Shown piece after piece: positions 8,053 through 16,929 of a DNA stretch of 64,000 nucleotides. Origin of the DNA: CAVZYN01 sp963779515 (GTDB taxonomy: Bacteria; Pseudomonadota; Alphaproteobacteria; Rhizobiales; Hyphomicrobiaceae); NCBI GenBank assembly GCA_963779515.1, contig CAVZYN010000001.1, positions 992,001-1,056,000 of the forward strand, read 5' to 3'. Position numbers and translations under genes: made by a program. Position 1 is the first letter of the stretch; each line of letters opens with the position of its first letter. The notes under the pieces are model-generated. The model saw only the letters and a program-made list of their open reading frames with translations, had not been told where the DNA came from and did not search any database.

Positions 8053-9267
8053 ATGGCCAAGATCAAAGTAGCCGGCACGGTCGTCGAAATGGACGGCGAC
8101 GAGATGACCCGGATCATCTGGGACTTGATCAAGCAGAAACTGATCCATCCCTATATCGACGTGAAGCTCGAATACTACGACCTCGGCGTCGAACATCGCG
8201 ACAAGACCAACGACCAGGTGACGATCGATGCCGCCAACGCCACCAAGAAGCACGGCGTCGCCGTCAAGTGCGCGACCATCACGCCCGACGAAGGCCGGGT
8301 CAAGGAATTCAATCTGAAAGAGATGTGGCGCTCGCCCAACGGCACCATCCGCAACATCCTCGGCGGCGTCATTTTTCGCGAGCCCATCATCTGCAAGAAC
8401 GTGCCGAGATTAGTTCCTGGCTGGACCAAGCCGATCATCATCGGCCGCCACGCCTTCGGCGATCAGTACCGCGCCACCGACTTCAAGTTCCCGACCGCCG
8501 GCACGCTGTCGATCAAGTTCGTCGGCACCGACGGCAAGGTGATCGAGAAGGAAGTGTTCAAGGCGCCGGGATCGGGCGTCACGATGGCGATGTACAATCT
8601 CGACAACTCGATCAAGGAGTTCGCGCGCGCCTCCTTCAACTACGGCCTGATGCGCAACTACCCTGTCTACCTCTCGACCAAGAACACGATCCTGAAGCAA
8701 TACGACGGCCGCTTCATGGAAATCTTCCAGCAGATCTTCGATGCCGAATTCAAAGCCGAGTTCGACAAGCGCAAGATCACCTACGAACATCGCCTGATCG
8801 ACGACATGGTGGCAGCCGCCATGAAATGGTCCGGCGGCTATGTGTGGGCCTGCAAGAACTACGACGGCGACGTGCAGTCCGACACCGTGGCGCAGGGCTT
8901 CGGCTCGCTCGGCCTCATGACGTCGGTGCTGATGACGCCCGATGGCCGCACCGTCGAAGCGGAAGCCGCCCACGGCACCGTGACGCGTCACTACCGCGAG
9001 CATCAGAAGGGCAAGGAGACCTCGACCAACTCGATGGCCTCGATCTTCGCCTGGACGCGCGGCCTTGCCCATCGCGCCAAGCTCGACAACAACGCAGCCC
9101 TCGCGACGTTTGCCTCGACCCTCGAGAAAGTCTGCGTCGATACCGTCGAAGCCGGTCACATGACCAAAGACCTCGCGTTGCTCGTCGGCGACCAGCAGAG
9201 TTGGCTCTCGACCACGGGCTTCCTCGACAGAATCGACGAGAACCTGAAGACGGCGATGAAGGCTTGA
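8053..9267 (+). CDS. icd: dimeric (type II, eukaryote-like) NADP-dependent isocitrate dehydrogenase
   Basis: A 404-residue isocitrate dehydrogenase of the homodimeric type II subfamily, related to eukaryotic IDH1/IDH2 and to rhizobial Icd. It performs the same NADP-dependent step as the upstream monomeric enzyme. Diagnostic blocks: EMDGDEMTRIIWDLIK at residues 12-27, YYDLGVEHRDKTNDQVT, the isocitrate-binding loop WRSPNGTIRN with S94, VAQGFGSLGLMTS, and AHGTVTRHYREHQKG near the C terminus. The ATG at 8053 matches the family start MAKIKV. A GGGTCAGACCC-type palindrome follows 12 bp past the stop. Confidence 0.95.
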   Translation: MAKIKVAGTVVEMDGDEMTRIIWDLIKQKLIHPYIDVKLEYYDLGVEHRDKTNDQVTIDAANATKKHGVAVKCATITPDEGRVKEFNLKEMWRSPNGTIRNILGGVIFREPIICKNVPRLVPGWTKPIIIGRHAFGDQYRATDFKFPTAGTLSIKFVGTDGKVIEKEVFKAPGSGVTMAMYNLDNSIKEFARASFNYGLMRNYPVYLSTKNTILKQYDGRFMEIFQQIFDAEFKAEFDKRKITYEHRLIDDMVAAAMKWSGGYVWACKNYDGDVQSDTVAQGFGSLGLMTSVLMTPDGRTVEAEAAHGTVTRHYREHQKGKETSTNSMASIFAWTRGLAHRAKLDNNAALATFASTLEKVCVDTVEAGHMTKDLALLVGDQQSWLSTTGFLDRIDENLKTAMKA

Positions 9268-9279
9268 TGCGATCGCAAT

Positions 9280-9306
9280 TGGGTCAGACCCGGTGGGTCT
9301 GATCCC
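9280..9306. repeat. GGGTCAGACCC-type dispersed palindrome, copy 1
   Basis: Inverted repeat GGGTCAGACCC - GGT - GGGTCTGATCCC right after icd. The same motif recurs at 37461, 52758, 52840, 53195 and 54424. Confidence 0.7.
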
Positions 9307-9355
9307 GGCACGCATTACGTCCTGACACTGCCAGATTTTGGCGCTAAAAGGCGCC

Positions 9356-10741
9356 ATGACCCTCCGCACCCTGATCGGCTATCTACGATTGCTGCTGGTC
9401 GCCGCTGTGACGCTGGCGGTGCTGGCACTGCCCATTATTTTGATCGCGGTCGCACTCTCGTATCGCTCGGTCTATTACGCCTCGCTGCGGCCGGTCGCGT
9501 TCAACGGCGGCCTTGCGGTCGCGACGTGTCTCGCGCTCGCCAGTGCGATCTACCTTTGGCGCGCAAAACCCTCATCTCACCCGCGCGGCGCGGCAATCGC
9601 GACGCTCCTGCTATCCCTGTTGGCGCTGCCGGCGTTCGCCCGAACGGAGCTCGGCTATCGCGCGACGCGGCAATCGGTATTCGACGCGCCACGAGCTGAT
9701 CTCGCCGCGATCGGCCGCCACGTCATTGCCGGTTACCGAGACCCCATGGAGTTGAAGCGTTTGGTTGCCGCTGGCGCGGTCGGCGGCGTGTTCGTCACAG
9801 CGCGCAACGTCGGCACAAAAACCGTCGCCAAACTGGCCGCCGATATCGCCGAGTTCCAGACGATCGCACGAGAGAACGGCCACCCGCCGCTGATCATCAC
9901 CAGTGACCAGGAGGGTGGCATGGTTTCACGGCTATCGCCGCCGCTCGCACGCCCAAAAGCCCTCGCCAAAGTAATCCAAGGCAGCAAGGGCGAGGACGAT
10001 CGCGCCAAAGCGGTGCGTGACGCCGCCGAGGCAGCAGGCCGCGATCTCGCCAAGCTCGGTGTGACGCTGAATTTCGCACCCGTCGTCGATGTCGACTTCG
10101 GCATTCGCAATCCGGCCGACCGGCACAGCCGCATCGGCCAGCGCGCGATTTCAAAGGATCCCGCAGCCGTGGCGCTGGCAGCAATCGCCTACTGCGAGGG
10201 CCTCCGGGCGAGCGGCGTCATGTGCACGCTGAAGCACTTTCCAGGTCTCGGCCGGGTCAAGGCCGATACGCACGTCGGCAAGGCGAGTTTGGCGACGCCC
10301 GTATCCGAACTCGATCAGATTGACTGGCTGCCGTTCCGGGAAACGCTGGCCGCCAGCAGCGCGGCCGTGATGGTCGGGCACGTCACGCTCGCCGCCCTCG
10401 ACACGCGACCCGCTTCGGCCTCGCGCGCCGTCGTCCACGGTATCTTGCGCGACAAGTGGCGCTTCAACGGGCTGGTCGTGACCGATGATCTGACGATGGT
10501 CGCGTCTGCCACCCATGACGGCGGCATTGGCGCCTCGGCGGTGTCGGCATTGGCCGCCGGTGTCGACCTGCTGCTGGTCTCGTTCGACACGGACCAGATC
10601 TACACGGTGATCGACGCACTGCTGCGGGCGCGCGCGGCCGGCACCCTCAACGCAGGCGAGCTTGCCACCAGCACCCAGCGCATTGCGCAGCGCCTGCAAG
10701 ATAAACAACCGCTCAAAGTTGATGAGGCGCCGCTTCCGTGA
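9356..10741 (+). CDS. glycoside hydrolase family 3 protein, NagZ-like, membrane-anchored
   Basis: A 461-residue protein. Residues about 1-90 hold two or three hydrophobic segments (LLLVAAVTLAVLALPIILIAVAL; LATLLL-type stretches up to LLALPAFA). A GH3 beta-N-acetylhexosaminidase-like domain follows. Motifs: SDQEGGMVSRL, LNFAPVVDVDF, the NagZ-type KHFPGLGRVKADTH starting at K293 (family form KHFPGHG..DSH), and VVTDDLTM with the probable nucleophile D377. NagZ enzymes release N-acetylglucosamine from peptidoglycan fragments. NagZ itself is usually cytosolic, so the N-terminal membrane part is atypical and suggests outward-facing activity. The ATG at 9356 was preferred over a TTG at 9338. Confidence 0.8.
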   Translation: MTLRTLIGYLRLLLVAAVTLAVLALPIILIAVALSYRSVYYASLRPVAFNGGLAVATCLALASAIYLWRAKPSSHPRGAAIATLLLSLLALPAFARTELGYRATRQSVFDAPRADLAAIGRHVIAGYRDPMELKRLVAAGAVGGVFVTARNVGTKTVAKLAADIAEFQTIARENGHPPLIITSDQEGGMVSRLSPPLARPKALAKVIQGSKGEDDRAKAVRDAAEAAGRDLAKLGVTLNFAPVVDVDFGIRNPADRHSRIGQRAISKDPAAVALAAIAYCEGLRASGVMCTLKHFPGLGRVKADTHVGKASLATPVSELDQIDWLPFRETLAASSAAVMVGHVTLAALDTRPASASRAVVHGILRDKWRFNGLVVTDDLTMVASATHDGGIGASAVSALAAGVDLLLVSFDTDQIYTVIDALLRARAAGTLNAGELATSTQRIAQRLQDKQPLKVDEAPLP

Positions 10742-10775
10742 TAGATTAGCTAAGTTAGCCAAGCCGGAGATGGCC

Positions 10776-11093
10776 GTGCCCACCGTTACTGTTCACGAAG
10801 CCAAGACCAAACTATCCGAACTCCTCCGGCGCGTCGAAGCCGGTGAAGAGATCGTCATTGCGCGGGGCGACAAACCCGTTGCGGTTCTCAAGAGCTATGA
10901 CGCGGAGGACATCGTGCGCCGCCGCAAGTCGGCACTTGGGATGTTCGAAGGCCAATACCCGCAAGCAACGGATGACGCGCTATTCACGGAAATGTCTGAG
11001 GATGAGTTGGGCTACATCAGTGCTCCGGATGACCCTGCCCTCAGCCCGGCGCCTGGCAGCGCAAAGAAATCCAAACGTCGGTCCCGGACGTGA
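10776..11093 (+). CDS. Phd/YefM-type antitoxin of a VapBC-like pair
   Basis: About 105 residues. The N terminus MPTVTVHEAKTKLSELLRRVE and the following IVIARGDKPVAVL are the Phd/YefM DNA-binding antitoxin fold; the C-terminal half is the toxin-binding tail. A GTG at 10776 has GGAG 6 nt upstream and gives the typical start; an ATG at 10770 is the alternative but has no spaced ribosome site. Its stop overlaps the toxin start by 4 bp (GTGA). It should repress its own operon and neutralise the PIN toxin. Confidence 0.85.
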   Translation: MPTVTVHEAKTKLSELLRRVEAGEEIVIARGDKPVAVLKSYDAEDIVRRRKSALGMFEGQYPQATDDALFTEMSEDELGYISAPDDPALSPAPGSAKKSKRRSRT

Positions 11094-11476
11094 AGCTGCT
11101 TCTCGATACCCACGCCTTGATCTGGGCGTTGAGCGACCGCAAGCGCCTATCAAGGACGATCGAACAGCTCCTCATCTCACACACGTCCAACGTCATCGTC
11201 AGCGCTGCGTCCGGCTGGGAAATTGCAACGAAAGTCCGCTTGGGCAAATTGCAATTCGACCGAGCATTCCTCGATACGTTCGAGCATAGTCTGCAAGAAT
11301 TGGCTTTCACACCGCTTTCAATCACGGCATCACATGCCGTCGCAGCCGGACGGCTGCAAGGGCCGCATCGAGATCCTTTTGATCGCATGCTGGCCGCGCA
11401 GGCACTCGCAGAGAACATGCCGGTGGCAACCGTCGATAAGGTCTTTTCTGACTACGGCTGTGCCGTCGTTTGGTGA
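11090..11476 (+). CDS. vapC: PIN-domain toxin, VapC family
   Basis: A 128-residue PIN-domain ribonuclease. The N-terminal LLLDTHALIWAL carries the first catalytic aspartate (D6). The central VSAASGWEIATKVRLGKL supplies the conserved acidic residue E45 region, and DPFDRMLAAQAL the third acidic cluster. C-terminal PVATVDKVFSDYG completes the fold. VapC toxins typically cleave tRNA or rRNA. The GTG start overlaps the antitoxin stop, the usual TA coupling. It converges with the MMPL gene 7 bp downstream. Confidence 0.88.
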   Translation: MKLLLDTHALIWALSDRKRLSRTIEQLLISHTSNVIVSAASGWEIATKVRLGKLQFDRAFLDTFEHSLQELAFTPLSITASHAVAAGRLQGPHRDPFDRMLAAQALAENMPVATVDKVFSDYGCAVVW

Positions 11477-11483
11477 GGCGCAC

Positions 11484-13793
11484 TCACTTCACTGGCCAGA
11501 ACTTGCGCACCAGCGCGACGGTGGCCGGAAGGAACACGAGGTCGCCGATCAGCGAGGCGAGCAGCGTGATGGCACAGACCCCGCCGAAGAGGCGCAGCGA
11601 CGGCAAATCCGAGAAAACCGTGACGCCGAGACCGAAGGCCAGCACGATCGTCGTCAGAATGATCGCAGGCCCGACCAGCACGCGCGCACGGCGGATCGCA
11701 AGGGCTGGATCCTCGCCCGGCCGCTCCTCGCGCCTCAAGCGGTTCAGGAAATGGATCAATGCATCGACACCAAGGCCGAAGATGACCACCAGCGCAATGA
11801 CACTTGAAAATTCGAGACCCGCGCCCGCGAGCCACAACACCGTGCCAGCCGCGACCACAGGAAACAGCGACGGCAAAATGCTGATCAGGGACGCAAACGC
11901 CGAGCGGAACAGAAGGCCGAGCAGCACCGCCACCAGCGCCATGGCGATCCACAGCGCCTCGTTCAGCTGGGTGATCAGCCGCGCGCTGTTGCGGGCCGCG
12001 ATCGCGGGTAAGCCCGTGACGGAGATGTCATAACCCGGATGGGCCTTTCGCGCCGCATCCAGCGCCTTATCAATTTTCTCGACGACGGGAAGAATCTGGC
12101 TGGCGTCGATGTCCGGCAGGCGGCCAGTCACCAGCACGGCATTCTCCTCTTTGGCGATGAAGCGCCGCACCAGATGCTCGGGTAAGAGCTTGACGTACTT
12201 CTGGACGGACTCGATCCGGTCGTCGCCGGCCTCTTTCAACCAGCGCCTGAGGCTTTCGAGCGACCAGACGTTGCCGAGACCGGCATTCTTCTCGAGCACC
12301 TCGTGGGCCGCACGGATCGCATCGATCGACTTAGCGTCATAGAGCGACGCTCCGCCGGTCCACTTGATCATCACATGTACCGGGTTGGCGCCGGTCAGCT
12401 TCTGGTCGAGCTGGCCCGTGGCCTTCAGCGCCTGTTCGCGGTCCGGCACCTGATCGGCAAGCCGATAACGCGGCACCAGCGACAGATGCGCGAGCGTGAA
12501 CGCCGCGCTCAGCGCGACGCCGATCAGCGAAATCAAGACGGGCCGCGCGACGACGCGATCGACGATCCAGCCAACCATCGACGCAAGGCTCTGCATGGCA
12601 CGGTCGCCGCCAGAGGCCGCGGTCATCGATGTGTCGCCGTCCTTCAGCACAACAAGAGCCAAAAGCGGCATTGCGCCGATCACTGCGAAATACGAGACCA
12701 GTGTTGCGAGCGCGCCGGCTTTACCAAACGTCTGGATCAGGCCCGAATCCGAGAACAGCAGCGCAAGAAACGAAACCAGTGCGGTACCGTGCGCGATCAC
12801 GCATGCAGGCCCAACGACCCGCACCGCGAACGCGATCGCCTCACGTTTGCTGTCGCCCGCACGCAAGCGATCACGGATCGCATAAGTCATCTGCATGCTG
12901 TCGGCGAAGCCCATCACCATCACGAGCGGCGTCATGACATTGAGAAAGAGATTGAGCTTGAAGCCCGCCCACCCGAGCAGCCCGAGTGACATCAGGACGG
13001 CGAGCACCGGCGGTACGGCCGCCAGCAGCATCAGCCGGAACGAACGGAAGAAGATCAGCGCGATGGCACCGCCAAAGGCAAGGCCGAGGCCGTTGTAGAC
13101 GACCTGATCGCGTTCGACCGCATTGCGGATCTCGAGTTGCATGACCGGCGCGCCGGTCAGCTGCACCTTGAGACCGGCCGGTTTCATTTCCTTGTCGATC
13201 GCCTCGCGAATGCCGGCGATGATTTTCTTCGGTCCGATCTCCTGCACCGCATCGCGGTCGAGCGAGATCACCGCCAAGGCCAGTTCACCATCGGGCGACA
13301 GGAACTTGCCGGCGACGATCTCGTTGGCGCGCAAATTCTTGATGATAGCGTCGTAGGCGGCGCCATCGGGCAGATCGTCGGGCACGATCGGGGCCGCATA
13401 ACCGGCCGCATCAGGCCGGCCGCGCGCCGACAGCATCGAGACGACACCAGAGACTCCCTCGGCGAGCTGCAGATCCGTCATGACCTCCTTGAAGGCCTTG
13501 ATCTGCGGCTTGGCGAGGAGGCTCTTGCCCTCGACGACCATCAGCACATCGTATTCGCTGGCCGGAAACCGCTTGTCGATCTCCTCGAACTGACGAAACT
13601 CGAGTGTGTTGGTGCGAAACAACTCCGACAAGCTGTCATCGACCTTGAGGCGCATCACACCATAGCCGGCCGCGACCGACAGCAAAGCGATCAAGAGTGC
13701 TGCGATCCAGGGCGCCCTCAATGCGACCAAACCGAGGCGCTCGAGCCCGAAGGTGGAGGCGAACCGGTGCTCTGGGCTATCGGGGCCCGCCAT
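11484..13793 (-). CDS. MMPL/RND-superfamily transporter
   Basis: A 769-residue inner-membrane protein with two repeats, each an extracytoplasmic loop followed by about five membrane segments. TM1 is around ALLIALLSVAAGYGVM, then a large loop (DSLSELFRTNTLEFRQFEE onward), TM2-6 including GLAFGGAIALIFFRSF and MTPLVMVMGFADSMQMTYAI, then the second repeat with ALWIAMALVAVLLGLLF and VIFGLGVDALIHFLNRL. The GxxxD-type proton-relay aspartates appear in both repeats (GFADS, GLGVDA). Such proteins export lipids, hopanoids or drugs; the substrate is not evident. AGAGGA precedes the ATG at 13793 by 5 nt. Confidence 0.85.
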   Translation of the reverse strand: MAGPDSPEHRFASTFGLERLGLVALRAPWIAALLIALLSVAAGYGVMRLKVDDSLSELFRTNTLEFRQFEEIDKRFPASEYDVLMVVEGKSLLAKPQIKAFKEVMTDLQLAEGVSGVVSMLSARGRPDAAGYAAPIVPDDLPDGAAYDAIIKNLRANEIVAGKFLSPDGELALAVISLDRDAVQEIGPKKIIAGIREAIDKEMKPAGLKVQLTGAPVMQLEIRNAVERDQVVYNGLGLAFGGAIALIFFRSFRLMLLAAVPPVLAVLMSLGLLGWAGFKLNLFLNVMTPLVMVMGFADSMQMTYAIRDRLRAGDSKREAIAFAVRVVGPACVIAHGTALVSFLALLFSDSGLIQTFGKAGALATLVSYFAVIGAMPLLALVVLKDGDTSMTAASGGDRAMQSLASMVGWIVDRVVARPVLISLIGVALSAAFTLAHLSLVPRYRLADQVPDREQALKATGQLDQKLTGANPVHVMIKWTGGASLYDAKSIDAIRAAHEVLEKNAGLGNVWSLESLRRWLKEAGDDRIESVQKYVKLLPEHLVRRFIAKEENAVLVTGRLPDIDASQILPVVEKIDKALDAARKAHPGYDISVTGLPAIAARNSARLITQLNEALWIAMALVAVLLGLLFRSAFASLISILPSLFPVVAAGTVLWLAGAGLEFSSVIALVVIFGLGVDALIHFLNRLRREERPGEDPALAIRRARVLVGPAIILTTIVLAFGLGVTVFSDLPSLRLFGGVCAITLLASLIGDLVFLPATVALVRKFWPVK

Positions 13794-14009
13794 GAGGTCC
13801 TCTCGGTGCCCGCGCATGGCAAGCAAATCGGAAATGCGACGCCCCGAGCTCGTCTAGTCGAGACGCGGAGAATCGTAATGGCCAATCGTGCCGTGGTGGC
13901 GCCCAGGACGCAAGGGCGTGAACAGACGCCAGCCTTGCGAATTGGTCACGCATTTCGGTTGCGTTGGACGTCGCGGCGATACTCCGGCCACACCCAATCG
14001 AACCGCGCG

Positions 14010-15134
14010 TCATTGCGCCGTGATGATCCGCACGATGTCGCGCACCTCGGCGCGGATCGCCCCCCCGTTCGGCGGATCCACCAGCGTCGACAGCCACGCC
14101 GGGTCGCGGTCTTCATCGTCGACCAGATCGCAGGAGAGCGGCACCAACACGGAACGGGCAGCTTCGGGCAAAGATTTGGGCATTGGGAGACCATTGAGCC
14201 GCCCCCAAAGCCCTGCCCAACCCCGCGCCAGCGTCCACGGATTATAGCCGCCACCACCAAGGACCACAGCGCGCGGCGCAAGTGCGACACATGACAACAC
14301 GGCATCCCATAGCGCGCTGTTTGAAATCTGCATCGCCGACAGCGGATCGCCTTTGAGCGCATCGACGCCACATTCAATGACCACGGCCTGCGGCCGAAAT
14401 GCCTGTCCCAGCGGCACGACGGCGTTGTCGACCAACAGACGGAATTCACTGTCGTTCAATCCGCGCGGCACCGGCATGTTGCGCGCGCGCCCGTCGCGAC
14501 GATCTTCCAGCGCGCCGGTACCCGGCCAGCGCCCGGCCTCATGAATCGACATCGTCATCACGCGCGGGTCGGCGGCAAACGCGTCTTCGACGCCGTCGCC
14601 ATGGTGCGCGTCGAGATCGACGTAGAGAACGCGAGACAACCCCGCGTCGAGCAACCGCAGAATCGCGAACACCGGGTCGTTGAAGTAGCAGAATCCCGAC
14701 GCGCGATCGCGGCGTCCGTGATGCGTGCCACCGGCTGGATGAAAGGCGACGTGCCCCGCAAGCGCCAGCTCGGCAGCGCGCATGGCGCCACCGACGGTTG
14801 CTCGCGCGCGATCCCAGACACCCGGAAAGATCGGGCACTCCATGCTGCCAAGGTTGTAGCGCGCGCGCGCCTCAACGCTTGCAACACCGGCTCCCGCTGC
14901 ACCCGCGAACGCTGCGAGATAGTCGGGCGCATGAAACGCGGCGAGCTGATCCAGCGTTGCAAGCGGACAGATTTCGATGTCATCCGGCTCGATCCAGCCC
15001 AGTGCCCGCACCAGCTCGATCACTGCGCCTTGCCGCACGATCGAGAGCGGATGATGCGCGCCAAACGAAGTTTGCGTGAAGATCGGATGCGTCAGAAACT
15101 TCGGCCGCGGTCTGTCAACCCCTTGGCGCGTCAT
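14010..15134 (-). CDS. histone deacetylase-like (AcuC/HDAC) family protein
   Basis: A 374-residue zinc-dependent deacetylase-fold protein. The active-site blocks are present: FHPAGGTHHGRRDRASGFCYFND with the His pair, then VLYVDLDAHHGDGVEDAF with the zinc-ligand Asp/His, ECGVDALKGDPL and GGGGYNPWTLARGW. Family members deacetylate acetylated lysine, polyamines or acetoin-pathway proteins; the substrate here is unknown. The ATG overlaps the stop of the upstream ArsC-like gene by 4 bp (ATGA), so the two are translationally coupled. The frame stays open upstream across that gene but is not HDAC-like there. Confidence 0.88.
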   Translation of the reverse strand: MTRQGVDRPRPKFLTHPIFTQTSFGAHHPLSIVRQGAVIELVRALGWIEPDDIEICPLATLDQLAAFHAPDYLAAFAGAAGAGVASVEARARYNLGSMECPIFPGVWDRARATVGGAMRAAELALAGHVAFHPAGGTHHGRRDRASGFCYFNDPVFAILRLLDAGLSRVLYVDLDAHHGDGVEDAFAADPRVMTMSIHEAGRWPGTGALEDRRDGRARNMPVPRGLNDSEFRLLVDNAVVPLGQAFRPQAVVIECGVDALKGDPLSAMQISNSALWDAVLSCVALAPRAVVLGGGGYNPWTLARGWAGLWGRLNGLPMPKSLPEAARSVLVPLSCDLVDDEDRDPAWLSTLVDPPNGGAIRAEVRDIVRIITAQ

Positions 15135-15478
15135 AAGAGCGCCGCCGCCCACTGGTCCACCTTGAAGCCAATCAGCACGCCGCCTGGATACTCGACCACC
15201 GGCCGCTTGATCATCGAAGGCTGCGCCAGCATCAGTGCGATCGCCTTCGCCTGATCGAGGTCTGCCTTTTCGCCCTCGGGCAACGTCTTGAACGTTGTGC
15301 CGGCCCGATTGAGCATCGTCTCCCAACCGTTCGTCTTGCACCACGCCTCGAGACGGCGCTTGTCCGCGCCGGCCTTCTTGTAATCGTGGAACGCGTAGGC
15401 AATGCCGCGGCCATCGAGCCAGAGCCGCGCCTTCTTCACAGTGTCGCAATTGGGAATGCCATAAAGCGTGATCGTCAT
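15131..15478 (-). CDS. ArsC/Spx-family protein (YffB-like)
   Basis: A 115-residue thioredoxin-fold protein of the ArsC/Spx superfamily: TLYGIPNCDTVKKARLWL with the single active-site Cys (C11), YAFHDYKKAG, and the C-terminal MIKRPVVEYPGGVLIGF (RP motif). YffB-type members have no proven arsenate reduction and may act as glutathione-linked reductases. It overlaps the HDAC-like gene by 4 bp, forming a two-gene unit. It is divergent from tusA. Confidence 0.88.
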   Translation of the reverse strand: MTITLYGIPNCDTVKKARLWLDGRGIAYAFHDYKKAGADKRRLEAWCKTNGWETMLNRAGTTFKTLPEGEKADLDQAKAIALMLAQPSMIKRPVVEYPGGVLIGFKVDQWAAALL

Positions 15479-15614
15479 TTGTCCTGCTCATCGTCGGCGT
15501 GGCGCCATCGCCGCACTTGACCGGCGCGCGCGCCTCCTCCTTATATTCGCACAAGCGAATATGGTCACGGGTTCCAACGCAACTCCGGACCCCAACCCGG
15601 TGGAGACGAGCCCA

Positions 15615-15842
15615 ATGGCCGATAAGACCCTCGATACCAAGGGCCTCAATTGCCCGCTGCCGATCCTGAAAGCCAAAAAAGCGCTGGCCGACGTTCCGCC
15701 CGGCGGCACGTTGGAAGTCCTCGCCACCGATCCCGGCGCAGTCGCCGATTTCCAGGCCTTCTGCAAACAGACCAAACATACATTGGTCGAGCACAGCGAG
15801 GCGGCGGGTGTATACCGCTTCCTGATCAAGCGCACAGCTTGA
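15615..15842 (+). CDS. tusA: TusA-family sulfurtransferase
   Basis: A 75-residue sulfur carrier. The TusA motif LDTKGLNCPLPILKAKKAL holds the persulfide-forming Cys in CPLP (C14). The C-terminal strand GVYRFLIKRTA is typical. TusA passes sulfur in tRNA thiolation, molybdenum cofactor or sulfur-oxidation pathways. GGTGGAG lies about 9 nt before the ATG at 15615; an upstream in-frame ATG at 15561 would add an 18-residue non-conserved stretch. It is followed 19 bp later by an aldo/keto reductase. Confidence 0.9.
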   Translation: MADKTLDTKGLNCPLPILKAKKALADVPPGGTLEVLATDPGAVADFQAFCKQTKHTLVEHSEAAGVYRFLIKRTA

Positions 15843-15861
15843 AGCCCGCACGGAGACCGTC

Positions 15862-16902
15862 ATGACCGAACCCAAAACAAAAATGCGCTATCGCATGCTC
15901 GGCGCCAGCGGCCTGCGCGTCTCCGAATTCTGTCTCGGAACCATGATGTTCGGCGATCAGACCGACGAGCCGACCGCCCGCCGCATCGCCGACCACGCGC
16001 TCGAGCACGGCGTCAATTTCATCGACAGCGCCGATGTCTACGCCGAACAACGCTCTGAGGAATTTGTCGGCCGCGCGATCAAGGCGCATCGCAACAGTTG
16101 GGTGCTCGCCACCAAGGTGGCGCAACCGATCGGCAAGAACCCGCTCGATCGCGGGCTGTCGCGGCGCCACATCATGCAGGCCTGCGACAACAGTCTGCGG
16201 CGGATGCAGACCGACGTGATCGACCTTTACTATATCCATCGCACGCCGATCGGCCCGAGCTGGGAAAACGTGGTCTGGTCGTTTGGCGAACTCATTCGCG
16301 CCGGCAAGATCCGCGAGTGGGGCCTATCGAATGTGCGCGCCTGGCACATCGCGCACGTGGCGCATCTCTGCGATCAAATGAACGTGCCACGCCCGACCGC
16401 GCTGCAGCCTTATTACAATCTGATGAACCGGCAGCCGGAAGTCGAAGTGCTGCCGGCCGCCAAGCACTTCGGGCTTGGCGTCGTCTCGTACAGTCCGATC
16501 GCGCGCGGCATTCTCTCCGGCAAGTACCAACTCAATGTGACGCCCGATGCGTCGAGCCGGGCCGCCCGCAAAGACAACCGCATGATGCAAACCGAATGGC
16601 GCCCCGAAAGCATCGAGATCGCGATGAAACTAAAGGCACACGCGGAAGCACGCGGCGCGACGCTCGTGCACTGGGCGGTTGCCTGGGTGCTCAACAACAA
16701 AACAATCACCGCAACGATCGCCGGCCCGCGCACGTTCGAGCAATGGACCAGCTACTTCGGCGCGCTCGACTACAAATGGACCAAAGAGGACGAGGTGCTG
16801 GCGAACTCGCTGGTGACCACCGGGCACCCTTCGACACCCGGCTACAACGATCCGGGTTATCCGATCGAAGGCCGTTATGCCGCCATCGGGGACGAGATGT
16901 GA
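15862..16902 (+). CDS. aldo/keto reductase
   Basis: A 346-residue NADPH-dependent oxidoreductase with the AKR barrel. Signatures: the catalytic D/Y region NFIDSADVYAEQRSEE (D and Y of the tetrad), VLATKV (Lys of the tetrad), DLYYIHRTP, REWGLSNVRAWHI, and the cofactor-binding GVVSYSPIARGILSGKY. Most similar in layout to AKR families acting on sugars or aldehydes; substrate unknown. CGGAGA precedes the ATG by 6 nt. It closely follows tusA. Confidence 0.9.
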   Translation: MTEPKTKMRYRMLGASGLRVSEFCLGTMMFGDQTDEPTARRIADHALEHGVNFIDSADVYAEQRSEEFVGRAIKAHRNSWVLATKVAQPIGKNPLDRGLSRRHIMQACDNSLRRMQTDVIDLYYIHRTPIGPSWENVVWSFGELIRAGKIREWGLSNVRAWHIAHVAHLCDQMNVPRPTALQPYYNLMNRQPEVEVLPAAKHFGLGVVSYSPIARGILSGKYQLNVTPDASSRAARKDNRMMQTEWRPESIEIAMKLKAHAEARGATLVHWAVAWVLNNKTITATIAGPRTFEQWTSYFGALDYKWTKEDEVLANSLVTTGHPSTPGYNDPGYPIEGRYAAIGDEM

Positions 16903-16929
16903 AGCTGTTGGCGGACCTCGCCGCGGCGC

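Noticed and set aside
8410..9369. 319-residue antisense frame opposite the dimeric icd gene
   Set aside because: Same reason: composition of a shadow frame and no recognisable motif, while the plus strand is unmistakably IDH.
15135..15875. Longer version of the HDAC-like gene extending to 15875
   Set aside because: The extended frame crosses the ArsC-like and tusA regions and carries no HDAC sequence; the ATG at 15134 with ATGA overlap is the better start.
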